Part shown: positions 55,310 through 64,000 of the stretch, one piece after another | How positions within the stretch are numbered: the first letter of the stretch is position 1 | Layout of the letters: every line of letters starts with the position of its first letter | NCBI GenBank assembly: GCA_032622095.1 | Contig: CP136061.1 | Span: 220,319,148 to 220,383,147 of the forward strand | Reading direction: 5' to 3' | From: Siphonodentalium dalli | Taxonomy: Eukaryota; Mollusca; Scaphopoda; Gadilida; Siphonodentaliidae | DNA: 64,000 nt | Notes under the pieces: generated by a model | What the model was told of the DNA's origin: nothing | The model's database searches: none | What the model saw: the letters and a program-made list of their open reading frames with translations, nothing else | Made by a program: the position numbers and the translations under genes

Positions 55310-56040
55310 GGCAATGCATCAGAGTTTGGTCTGTTCGATAGTCGATAGAATCATGATGTCACACTGCGCTTCTCACACATACAACTGCATGGCTACATGG
55401 GGTGTTGGGAGTGTCTATCGGATCATAGTAGTGATTATGCGCGCGATGCCTGAGGTGGCGGAAAAGGTCGAAGATTCACCTCTCGATTCGTTTGTGTATT
55501 AAGTAGTGAATGATAATTATTTCTTGCCTGGATGAGACAGGTAAAATAGGAACAGCCCACAAACTGTATTGAGTGGGAGTGTGTGGGTCCATGAAAACCA
55601 TGGATAACTGGATGCCACACTATGCCTTTCAAGGAAACAAACACCCGGCTCTAAGGTGTTGGGGGTGTCTAGAAAATCCAATAGTAAAGGTGTACATTGT
55701 GATAGTTTAGTATTCATTGCATGTGTTGTATAATAATAATATAATTTGTTTTAGTAGATAATCAGCTTAGAGTCGCCTCATTTTGAGTCGATAATGTGCT
55801 GAAAAAAGAACATTATAGTCACATTATCGACTCATAATAATGCGATTCTAAGCGGATTATGAGCCAACCCACGATCTTTCAGGTGTGCGGTCTTTAACAT
55901 GCGTTTTCATTGTGGTCCGCGCCATAAAACAAAATAACAGCTACGACTCCATTAGCTGCTTATTTCAGAATAAAAAAATCACAGTATGTACCTATTTCAT
56001 ATTATAGGTCGATTATGGGCGTATTTGCGCGAGGATATTT
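55310..56040. repeat. Composite dispersed repeat with AGATAATCTGC segment
   Basis: The left part carries CAGAGTTTGGTCTGTTCGAT and GGGGTGTTGGGAGTGTCTAT, diverged from 43551. The right part from 55743 holds a hairpin: AGTCGCCTCATTTTGAGTCG with ATTATCGACTCATAATAATG, then GCGCCATAAAAC and TTTGCGCGAGGATATTTTG. No ORF is supported. Confidence 0.6.
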
Positions 56041-56574
56041 TGCCCACAATGGCTTTTAGCTTTTAATGAAGCGTTTATGATGAGCACAATTTCACTTTCG
56101 ACATTATCATCATTTGTTTATTTGGATTCCATGCACCCTGCCGTCGCTTCAATTTGCCAGATCGTGGATTGCAGCACCCATCAAGCATCCATTTGTATTA
56201 ATATGAGTTGTGTGACGCATAACTTCGGTTTGTCCATATGCACCCTGAAAGTTCCCCTCTACCCATATATAAAAACAGGAACCAGTTGTTTAACTCCGAG
56301 TCTCGGTACCATATGGGTGCATCATTTAAATACTTATCTGTCGTAAGTCATGTTATCGAAAACTACTTACCGATTTCGGTTGGACACACCCCGCATGTTA
56401 CTGCCTTTGGTGGCATATATTATGAATTCTATCATGTGCATGTATTGGTAGTAGGTAAAGAATTAATTCACCTAACCATTCAGACTACAGTACCGCATGC
56501 ACATGATTTGCTCATCGTCTCACCTCATCTGACATTCAGTGTTTTCAGCAAACTCTCACATTAGCTCGCAGCAC
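56041..56574. other. Two overlapping short ORFs, not recognised
   Basis: Frames at 56077-56346 (89 codons) and 56238-56564 (108 codons) overlap in different phases and show no motif. Chance is likely. Confidence 0.3.
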
Positions 56575-56790
56575 AAACCTGTGATGTCTCACTTAGTGTC
56601 TTTTACCAAACATCGATTATCTCATGGTTACAATTGGTGTCATAGTACGACGTACGCGCCGCAGGTTTTATCATCAAAGTCTCATCATTTTCCGAGATAC
56701 TTCTCGGAGAAGTGTCGTCATTTGAAAACAATTTGAGCCATATATAGTAATTACGGATTACGTACATGTGAACTAACGTATGCATCTAGC
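56575..56790 (+). repeat. Direct repeat, copy 1
   Basis: ATGATGTCTCAC-like, TTTTACCAAACA, GCAGGTTTTATCA, CATTTGAAAACAA and CTATATATAGT-like blocks recur in order at 58280-58500. About 1.7 kb apart, moderately diverged. Confidence 0.55.
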
Positions 56791-56841
56791 TTAATCCAAA
56801 TATATAATTCGTATAATCCAGATGCTAAATTGATCTTTCAA

Positions 56842-56908
56842 CCCGGCAGCCCGCTAAAGCGGGCACGACGTAATTTACGTTCATCCCGGCAGCCCGCTTT
56901 AGCGGGCA
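56842..56908. repeat. Twin perfect hairpins with complementary loops
   Basis: CAGCCCGCTAAAGCGGGCA (about 56847-56865) and CAGCCCGCTTTAGCGGGCA (about 56890-56908), both preceded by CCCGG. Between them lies the palindrome ACGTAATTTACGT. The two loops are complements. Confidence 0.8.
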
Positions 56909-57248
56909 GAGCACAATTGTCGGGAATAATACAATATTTCCAGAGATTTACAAATGATTTTATTGGTTAGCGACTTGTATATCCTTTGGGTGATATTCGG
57001 TATCAATACTAATTTATTGGAGCGCACGAATACCTAGCATGCACGCCATTAAGATAATTTCCGGGCCTAAATATAGACAGCAACTGTATGACGTCACGAC
57101 TGCTATTTTGGGGTTTCCTAAAAATTGATGACGCATTATACTGCCGAAAGGTGTGGTGTTTTGAGTCACATTTGATGTTGGTTTATTGTTTATCACAAAA
57201 ACATACCGATAAGATTATTGTTAGTATGTTTATGAAATAAAGAAGATA
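56909..57248. other. No gene recognised
   Basis: Region upstream of a possible exon. AATAAAG at 57236 is on the plus strand just before it. No repeat was seen. Confidence 0.4.
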
Positions 57249-57482
57249 ATGTTGACCTTTCTAACGATATTTTATTTGTGGTATCCGTCTAATGTCTCCT
57301 ATTTTCGACGTAATGTTACGGAAATCACCATGCCGCACAACGGCGCGACTTTAATAATAGCTGCACGTGCATATTATAAACATGACATCGACATTCATAA
57401 TCATTTTGGGAATCCGATCAGGACATTGGCAGTTGTTTTATTTGGAATGTTACTCATAATTCCTCAACTTACTGACAAGTAA
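57249..57482 (+). CDS. Possible exon of a membrane protein, unknown
   Basis: A 77-codon frame from ATG 57249 to TAA. Residues 1-12 are hydrophobic, NVS and NVT could be glycosylation sites (about residues 15 and 22), and residues 60-75 (LAVVLFGMLLIIPQL region) could span a membrane. The stop codon overlaps a good splice donor, ACAA|GTAAAT, so the exon could instead end at 57478. I found no in-frame partner: the acceptor at 58940 would join in another phase. No family is recognised. Real exon or chance, undecided. Confidence 0.22.
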   Translation: MLTFLTIFYLWYPSNVSYFRRNVTEITMPHNGATLIIAARAYYKHDIDIHNHFGNPIRTLAVVLFGMLLIIPQLTDK

Positions 57483-58019
57483 ATATCTGTGAGTCTAAAA
57501 TTGCTAAATGTGGGAGTATATGTCTGTTTCGGTCAAATTGCATCTCTTAGGCGTACTAGCAACGGTAGGTTAGTACTGAGCTGCTCTTGCCTTTGATAAA
57601 GCAATTATGTTCAATGAACCGATTGGTAAAACATTTGAAACCGTGCAGGGTGTCATCACAACCACGTTTATACACCACACTTGCAAAGAATGACACATAC
57701 ATGTACAGTGTATGTATTTGTGGAAAACATTTATATGCAAAGTGGATATCACAGATACAGGTGATACGTGTCACTATAGCATATATTTGGGTTCAATGTC
57801 CCTTCTCGGTTCTCACCTGCACACAGCTGATATATCATTTAGATGTGAAACCACAACTGGTATATAACATAAATAAAAGGTCACTTGTTAACGATCATAA
57901 AACACGCAATTTGTCATACTCGACATCACTCTAAAGGTAGTGTTGCAGCAACACATCAGGGACACATAATGTTACTTAGGCAAGCTGATAATCCAGGGTT
58001 ATGGGTCATCTGTATCTGT
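57483..58019. other. No gene firmly recognised
   Basis: A 115-codon ORF at 57587-57934 has no motif. Two minus-strand ORFs overlap it. No repeats are obvious. Confidence 0.35.
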
Positions 58020-58135
58020 ATATTCAGGGATGAAAGATTTAAGTTGTTTAATCAGGCGAGCTAATTTGGTTTGTTGAGATACCTACGTTGCTTAATCAAG
58101 ATTGCTCAGTTGATCAATCCAGTTAGCTCGAGTAA
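58020..58135 (+). repeat. Degenerate 22-bp repeat, first cluster
   Basis: Variants of TAGCTAAGTTGATTAATCAA recur, for example TTGCTTAATCAAGATTGCTC at 58090. Related to the cluster at 58520-58760 and a short piece at 59330-59375. Confidence 0.55.
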
Positions 58136-58279
58136 CCATGACAGCTGTGTGCCAAATGAAATGCTGGAATGTGTGAAACCAAGCTTAGACGTGACAAATG
58201 GTACTATACTAACTATGACAGTCAAAACATAAGACATTTTTGTTGATAGTTTCTAGTTACCAGACCACATTTCAGCCTA

Positions 58280-58500
58280 CATCACATCATATGATGTCTC
58301 ACGTACTGGATTTTACCAAACACCAATTAGCTCTCGGTTACAGATGCTTATATAAGACATATAAATGTCATATATAAGACATACACACCGCAGGTTTTAT
58401 CACCAAAGTGTTGTGAGTTTCCTAGATAATTCGGCATTTGAAAACAAACAAGCTATATATAGTTATAGATCACGTACATGCGAACATGTGTATACATAAA
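58280..58500 (+). repeat. Direct repeat, copy 2
   Basis: Second copy of 56575-56790, including ACACCGCAGGTTTTATCACC and GATCACGTACATGCGAAC. Confidence 0.55.
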
Positions 58501-58519
58501 GTTACATCAGGATATCCAA

Positions 58520-58760
58520 GTAGTTCGCGCAGTTGATTAATCAAGTTAGCTAAAATGATTAATCAAGATAGTTAATTAGAATAATCAACAGACATAATTC
58601 GTATAATCAAGATAGCTAAGTTGATTATTGAAGACAGTTAAGTTGTTCAATCAAGATAGCTAGTTTTATTTATTAAGAGAGCTGAGTTGATTAATCACGA
58701 TAGCTAAGTTGATCAATCAAGTTAGCTACATTAATCGTGATAGGTATTTTGCTTAAAATT
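58520..58760 (+). repeat. Degenerate 22-bp repeat, main cluster
   Basis: About ten variants of GATAGCTAAGTTGATTAATC. Several contain the palindrome TTGATTAATCAA or a close form. Spacing is near 22 bp with irregular breaks. Confidence 0.7.
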
Positions 58761-58939
58761 TAATCTGAGATTCCACTTTATCACAGCGTGTTAGTGAAAC
58801 ATGTGAGCTTAATGTATCACTGGACTGAAACCAAGCTTAGCCATGACAAATTACAGTATACTTGGTATGATGTTGTCTAACTAATACTCAGCATCCAGTT
58901 GGATTTTGGTGAATTTAGTGCTTGCGGTTTTCCTTTCAG

Positions 58940-59106
58940 CAGATCAACTAAAAACTGGCCAGAATCCAGGCTCTCAAACGACCGTCACCTTCATGTTGTT
59001 CATTGGCGTCCTTTGTGGTGCGTTGTACGCTCGGAGGAACATGCTGGGGCAAAAGCCAGGCTCTCCATATCGCGAACAACGAGCTAACATCGTTTTTCGA
59101 AATTAA
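58940..59106 (+). CDS. Possible 3'-terminal exon with one membrane helix, unknown
   Basis: The sequence GGTTTTCCTTTCAG just before 58940 is a textbook 3' splice site (pyrimidine tract then CAG). From there one frame is open to TAA at 59106. Near its middle the stretch TVTFMLFIGVLCGALYA could be a membrane helix. It is followed by a basic segment (RRN) and a polar tail. A second frame is open almost as long, to 59087, which weakens the case. No AATAAA is seen close downstream and no family is recognised. If real, it is the last exon of a gene whose earlier exons I cannot place. Confidence 0.28.
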
Positions 59107-59906
59107 GGTTTGAAATGATACCTATTTTATTTGATATTTTATGCTGACTACGGGCAATTTATAGAGCTGTTCGCTCGGTGCATATACGATTATCGCGTCC
59201 ACACAATGTGGGTAAAATGTCGCCGGTTGTAGCGGACTTATCGAGTCATCAAGGGATATAAACCCTGCACGGAATTTGTTTGGTGGCATCTCATTTAGAG
59301 GCTATTTACCTCTAGTTGGTAAATACAGGTAGCTTAGTTGGTTAATCTAGATAGTTAAGTCGTTTGATTGATCAGGTTCCTCTTGGGATTCAAATACGCA
59401 TACCCGTATATATATTCTTATTATTTTTTTGGAAAAGTTGCTGCCCTGTATGGTGCTTATTTGGGTACATGTATATACACGTACCTTGGTATGTGATAGG
59501 ATGCTATATATATTTTGGTTATGTAAATATCTGGTACGTAGAATAGTCTGCATCAGACCCAGCGTGATCAAAATGTCAACTATGTTTATAAATTGTGTTA
59601 AATGGAATTCCAGGAAGCATTTGACTGTTTTCCGCGTCTGTAACCCACACACATTGGATTGTATATACGAGTAATACATATAGTGTTGGCAAGTGGTCTT
59701 TGTGTTTAATACTCATACTAATATCATACTAAACATGATCAAAATTATCCACTATGTTGGTAATACCGGCCACTAGTAATCTCCGAAAACTAGAGTATTA
59801 GATATATTGACAATGAAGTTCACTATTGACCGAGTTTGTTACCAAATACAATCAGGCGACATATGTCTCCGGGCTGCCATATATAGGTCTATTCCAATCA
59901 GTCAAG
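59107..59906. other. No gene recognised
   Basis: ORFs at 59347-59679 on both strands lack motifs. A short 22-bp-type repeat lies at 59330-59375. Confidence 0.4.
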
Positions 59907-60365
59907 CTATAATAGCATCTCGAATGGAATATCACTTCCCAAGTGGGACCAGAGATGCGCTAATTTAGCGATTAAGAGGTACATCGATGAAATAACCACC
60001 CCGCTCTCTCGTGTAGATTGGCGGAAAATTTCCCGCAAGTCATGGAGCGTTGTAAATAGTTCGCCAAGAGTGCCGTAGTTTGCTAGTATAGGAACGACTA
60101 CATATAACATGTTCATGTGCGACAGTTTACCACACGCGCAGTGATATATATGTAATTCTTTAAGTTGTTGCACACTAATTCGTTCGAAATTAGCCTTCCA
60201 ATATATGGCAAGAATAACTCGACCGATAACTTGTGACATATCACCGCTGTAATGTTCGACAAAACACATACATTTTGCAATTCCAAAATTCATGATTCGA
60301 AAGTTTGCCATAGATATCCACCTATACCGTACTCGTATATAAATTCGCACATTAATATTTTTCAC
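59907..60365 (-). CDS. 152-residue ORF, unknown
   Basis: The longest frame in the window that is not built from repeats, ATG 60365 to TAG 59907. Composition is ordinary, with Leu, Ile and Val well spread and several Cys and Trp. A moderately hydrophobic stretch lies near residues 85-95 (MLYVVVPILAN). No domain, signal peptide or catalytic motif was recognised. The start sits next to a hairpin (60367-60423). A rough estimate at this AT content makes one such frame by chance in 64 kb unsurprising. I rate it as undecided. Confidence 0.22.
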   Translation of the reverse strand: MKNINVRIYIRVRYRWISMANFRIMNFGIAKCMCFVEHYSGDMSQVIGRVILAIYWKANFERISVQQLKELHIYHCACGKLSHMNMLYVVVPILANYGTLGELFTTLHDLREIFRQSTRESGVVISSMYLLIAKLAHLWSHLGSDIPFEMLL

Positions 60366-60366
60366 T

Positions 60367-60423
60367 CAGTTTTAAATTCGCGCACTTTGAATTCGCGCAG
60401 TCTGATGCGCGAATTCAAAACTG
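60367..60423. repeat. Hairpin with AATTCGCGC motifs
   Basis: CAGTTTTAAATTCGCGCA and its near-complement TGCGCGAATTCAAAACTG enclose a third GAATTCGCGCA. Arms of about 18 bp with one mismatch. Confidence 0.75.
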
Positions 60424-61667
60424 ACAAATATATTTCCGTAAATCGTGTACCTGAAGGTAGATTAAATTACCTCCACGATTTAAAAATACAACACACACAG
60501 ATGATACAATGTTACTGCAGATTATTTAGTTGCGAAGATAATATATATATTTGATGTCTCTTTACTCCGTTCGAATTAATGTCAGTGATGCCCATATCTA
60601 TTGTAATACTATAATTATTATTGGAGTATTCATATATATTAGACAGGTACACGTAGATCTCGGGTTATATAGTTTGCTGACTTCAAAAATGTCATTTAGT
60701 AGTTTGCATGTGTATTGATTAATACACAAACCCATTTAATTTTCCCGCTTGTTCACTACACTTATGAGTTAGTCGTACTAGTTTTCGCTCAGTTTGCGCG
60801 AATTAAAATACGAGTAAGGTATGAAGAATGTTCTGAAAATTTGCCAGCTTTGTGAGCCTAATTTGAATATAACTGTATATATAACATTATGACGTCACTC
60901 TTTCCGTGGCTATATTTCCATTATACCATTACACGAATGCTTACCTACTCGGATTTTTTTATTTAGCATTATGCTGATGAAATGGTCTTAATTTGTTGTT
61001 TGAATCATATATTTACCAAAATAATATGGTGACGGGATTGGGGGACACGTGCTGGCCACTTAGATGGACCTCCTCTCCCGAAGACAACACTAAATATTAC
61101 TTTACAATAGCAGGATGGTAACAGTGCATTTTTACATATATAAGAAAGTACACAACAACAGTGTTGTGTTAGTGCTAGTCCCCCTTTAACCCAAGTCTAT
61201 GTTGATTTTCTCATATAAATCTCTTTCTCTCTCGCTCTCTCCGAGCTTGTTTCAATGATTGACATGCAGGGTTTTGGAAGAGTCGAAATCCTTCAGACGT
61301 ATTTCTTTCCAAACTCAGATATTTGAATATTTGTTGTCTGGAAGTGGTGTCTCTTAAGAAAGTCTTGGACAGCTTTGAAAATGAACTCGTTTTCAATATT
61401 ATCTAGGTCAGGGTCTCCAAATGTTTACCGAATAAATGTTGAAGGGCAAACGTTTATTGTATATACTTATTCGGGCATAAAAATGCACAGGACATTAAAA
61501 AAAATAATGAAATGCATTCTCGTCATGATACCTATGCTTTAGTATTAGCGATATCAATTTGAAGTTTAATCAACTTGTATAAGTTGCAACATTGATTTCT
61601 CAGTCTGCAATGGGAAATATTTAGTAAACTTAATTTGTTGACATGAGAACCCTGCCGCCAGGCAACA
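60424..61667. other. No gene recognised
   Basis: A CT-rich tract lies at 61221-61242. GATTGGGGGACACG (61036) resembles the start of the 42025 element. No supported gene. Confidence 0.4.
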
Positions 61668-61790
61668 ATGGGCAGAAGTTTCTCAGAAAAAAAGAGGCGA
61701 CTTGTCATTGATGAAGAGGACGCCATCGATCGGGGAAGAACAACACCGTCAGAAGAATTTTTAGCTTTAGGAATGTTATTGTTCCATTAG
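61668..61790 (+). CDS. Small charged ORF, possible exon
   Basis: A 40-codon frame at ATG 61668 in a fair start context (CAACAATGG). The peptide begins MGRSFSEKKRRLVIDEEDAI and reads as a normal charged protein. After GCTTTAG (61770) a shifted frame stays open about 50 codons further (to about 61924) and includes NVIVPLVVVVGDLVHRK. A frameshift or a short intron could connect them. Minus-strand ORFs over the same bases (61532-61896) are probably shadows. No family is recognised. Confidence 0.25.
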   Translation: MGRSFSEKKRRLVIDEEDAIDRGRTTPSEEFLALGMLLFH

Positions 61791-62238
61791 TTGTTGTTGT
61801 CGGAGATCTTGTACATAGGAAGAGTGTCCCGGAGACATCGACCTGTCGTGTGTTCCAAAAGCCCTTATGTCGGATACAATCCATCACGCGTGACATTGTG
61901 ATGAGTGTGCGAAATTCACGATGATTTCATGTTCCTGATCGCAACGTTATACCGATGCGCTTTTGAATTGGTAAACGCCGTGCTAAGTGGCAACAGCGCG
62001 ATAAACATCACGATAGTTGCGCATGCGTCCTGACTGCGTATGTTGAATTGTCGTACTACTGTTCATTCGATATTTTTCCACCCTAACAGAATAGCCAGTT
62101 CTTCTGGACCATAAACTCAATATGAACCTATTTGGAGCTCGAAATACAGGTTCAATATGAACGTATTTCAAAACGAAATATGTCCGATATGGCACTATTT
62201 GAGCAACTGGTTCTAGTATAAGCATATTTCACGTGGTA
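61791..62238. other. Continuation frame, otherwise no gene
   Basis: Includes the shifted frame noted for 61668. A minus ORF at 61983-62225 has no motif. Confidence 0.35.
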
Positions 62239-62709
62239 ATATGTTTTCACTGTGGTCCGCGCCATTCAACGAATAACGGATATAAGTTCATTATGGGCTT
62301 AATTCAGAATTAAATAAGTCCAAATTTGAACGTATGTGAATATTTAGATTCAAAACTAACCTATATTTGCCAGAGGCTATGTTGCACAAAAATCAAAGTT
62401 CCTTGTAGATTGAAATTTAAAAACTTGACGCCACTGAATTGCATTTATTGTAAATCATACATTGTTTTAGGCAATATGTGTAATATTGAGATTCAATGAG
62501 GGATAATTCATATCCCCATAACTAGGCACGGGCCCCAATGAAATCACGCGTTAAAGAGCATAGACATGAAAAGGCATGAGTTGCTTTCTTTGTGTCATTG
62601 TCTGCACATTGACTGCTTAGAATCGCCTCATTATGAGTCGATAATATGACTAAAACGCTCTCATTTTCAGCACATTATCAACTCAAAGACGCGAGTGAAA
62701 GCAGATTAT
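62239..62709. repeat. Two diverged pieces of the AGATAATCTGC family
   Basis: 62239-62390 is an inverted piece (TTTTCACTGTGGTCCGCGCC, GGCTTAATTCAGAATTAAAT, CCAGAGGCTATGTTGC). 62525-62709 is a forward piece (GCGTTAAAGAGCATAGAC, GACTGCTTAGAATCGCCTCA) running to AGCAGATTATC at the foldback boundary. Confidence 0.55.
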
Positions 62710-63250
62710 CTAAAACAAGTTATAATATAAGCAGTTAAGCGCGGTTTTTTTAGTAACAGGCTGGACTCTATACTGGATTATATTTTCCCACGAATGTTGT
62801 TTATATCCACAAATTGACAGAATACAACTAAATCCAAAAGGCGCGCCTTTCCTTGACTCGAATACAACACCGTGAGATAGTCTGTAACCAATCATGCAGA
62901 TGTATGCATTACTGTGGACTAGAGATGGCTAATGACTAATTCCGGAATTGATAGCAATGGAAACAAATCCGATATTTAATCTAAAACAAGTTATAATATA
63001 AGCAGTTAAGCGCGGTTTTTTTAGTAACAGGCTGGACTCTATACTGGATTATATTTTCCCACGAATGTTGTTTATATCCACAAATTGACAGAATACTACT
63101 AAATCCAAAAGGCGCGCCTTTCCTTGACTCGAATACAACACCGTGAGATAGTCTGTAACCAATCATGCAGATGTATGCATTACTGTGGACTAGAGATGGC
63201 TAATGACTAATTCCGGAATTGATAGCAACGGAAACAAATCCGATATTTAA
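62710..63250 (+). repeat. 271-bp tandem duplication in the left arm of a foldback
   Basis: CTAAAACAAGTTATAATATA starts at 62710 and again at 62981, and the two units are almost identical (62895 and 63166 close the same ORF). Only one counterpart exists in the right arm. The ORFs at 62710-62895 and 62981-63166 are duplicates without a recognised product. Confidence 0.9.
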
Positions 63251-63985
63251 TCTTTCACAACTGAAGCTACATTCTCAAATGTATGGATTCATTGGAAAGC
63301 TGGAATACTTTTTCTCTAGTTCAAGTAGTGGTTTAATTTTGCCTGAATAGATGGTACTAAAACAATGTTGAACACTTCTAATAAACTTTGCAGTGAGCGT
63401 ACTAGATCACAATACATTTACATTATGTTTGTGTAATGTTCGTACAGTTTGATTTAATTTTGTTTTAAAATATTTATTCGGTTCAAAAACATGTTAGGAA
63501 CATTACACAAAGATAAAGTAAATGTATTGTGATCTAGTTCGCTCACTGCAAAGTTTATTAGAAGTGTCCAACATTGCTTTAGTTCTATATATTCCTGCAA
63601 AATAAACCATTACTTGAACTAGAAAAAAAGGGGTTCAATGAATCCATACATTTGAGAATGTGTAGCACTGTAGCTTCAATTGTATAAGATTAAATTTCGG
63701 ATTTGTTTCCATGGCCATCAGTTCCGGAATTAGCCATTAGCCATCTCTAGTCCACAGTAATGCATGCATCGGCATGATTGTTTACAGACTATCTCACGGT
63801 GTTGTATTCGAGTAAAGGAAAGGCGCCCCTTTTTGGATTTAGTTGTATTCTGTCAATTTGTGGATATAAACAACATTCGCGGGAAAATATAATCCAGTAT
63901 AGAGTCCAGCCTGTTACTCAAAAAAAAACCCCGCACATTTACTGCTTACATTAGAACTTGTTTTAGGTAGATAATCTGCTTACAA
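62981..63985. mobile_element. Foldback element with 480-bp arms
   Basis: The left arm (about 62981-63445) and right arm (about 63490-63965) are complementary: CTGTGGACTAGAGATGGCTA against TAGCCATCTCTAGTCCACAG, and ACTAGATCACAATACATTTA against its complement. The centre near 63467 is AT-rich. Both outer ends join AGCAGATTAT or its complement, the AGATAATCTGC family. No transposase. Confidence 0.8.
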
Positions 63986-64000
63986 TCAGTATGTTCCATT

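Overview
The window is animal nuclear DNA, AT-rich by eye, with no compact coding block. I recognise no complete protein-coding gene, no rRNA gene and no convincing functional tRNA gene. A mollusc is the best guess for the source. Three things point there: a tRNA-derived SINE whose central block (4574-4593 on the minus strand, 52192-52211 on the plus strand) resembles mollusc SINEs; an element ending in a short hairpin followed by GGGGGTATAATAA (2852-3423); and 165-170 bp units carrying AGTTACGCCCC (44970-48575). This rests on remembered sequence style, not on a search.

The DNA is a layered deposit of mobile elements and tandem repeats. Several insertions can be bounded to the base. A 3.9-kb element (7226-11150) has inverted 170-bp satellite arrays as arms and 8-bp target duplications. 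Two piggyBac-like MITEs (25218-25609, 52444-52833) lie between TTAA sites, and a second TTAA family starting CCCTTTC recurs about seven times. A 495-bp TTAA element (33082-33576), a 200-bp TA element (28938-29137), a 789-bp insertion with 9-bp duplications (47502-48290), a SINE with 13-bp duplications (52060-52277) and a LINE tail with 11-bp duplications (13398-13509) can also be placed. Other foldback structures are at 34003-35557, 36113-39939 and 62710-63985.

Tandem arrays: 170-bp monomers (7560-9340 and inverted 10070-10840), 131-bp units (12640-13163), 55-bp units (22670-23219), 267-bp units (23342-24283), GAT-rich units (29710-30490), 42-bp units (31205-31552), 165-bp units (44970-45330), a 2.29-kb segmental duplication (43053-45345 and 45346 onward) and a 2.1-kb minisatellite that switches strand (48741-50833).

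Coding content is weak. The best candidates are a short CxxC-containing ORF inside the 789-bp insertion (47930-48145, minus), possible exons at 57249-57482 and 58940-59106, a 152-residue ORF (59907-60365, minus), a 40-residue charged ORF (61668-61790) and an exon-like stretch at 11362-11740 (minus). In about 64 kb of AT-rich DNA, chance ORFs near 150 codons are expected, so none is firm. The longest ORFs (48926-50724, minus; 7776-8841) are translations of tandem repeats.

There is no operon, pathway or defence system here. The interest lies in how inverted repeats, hairpins and tandem amplification combine.
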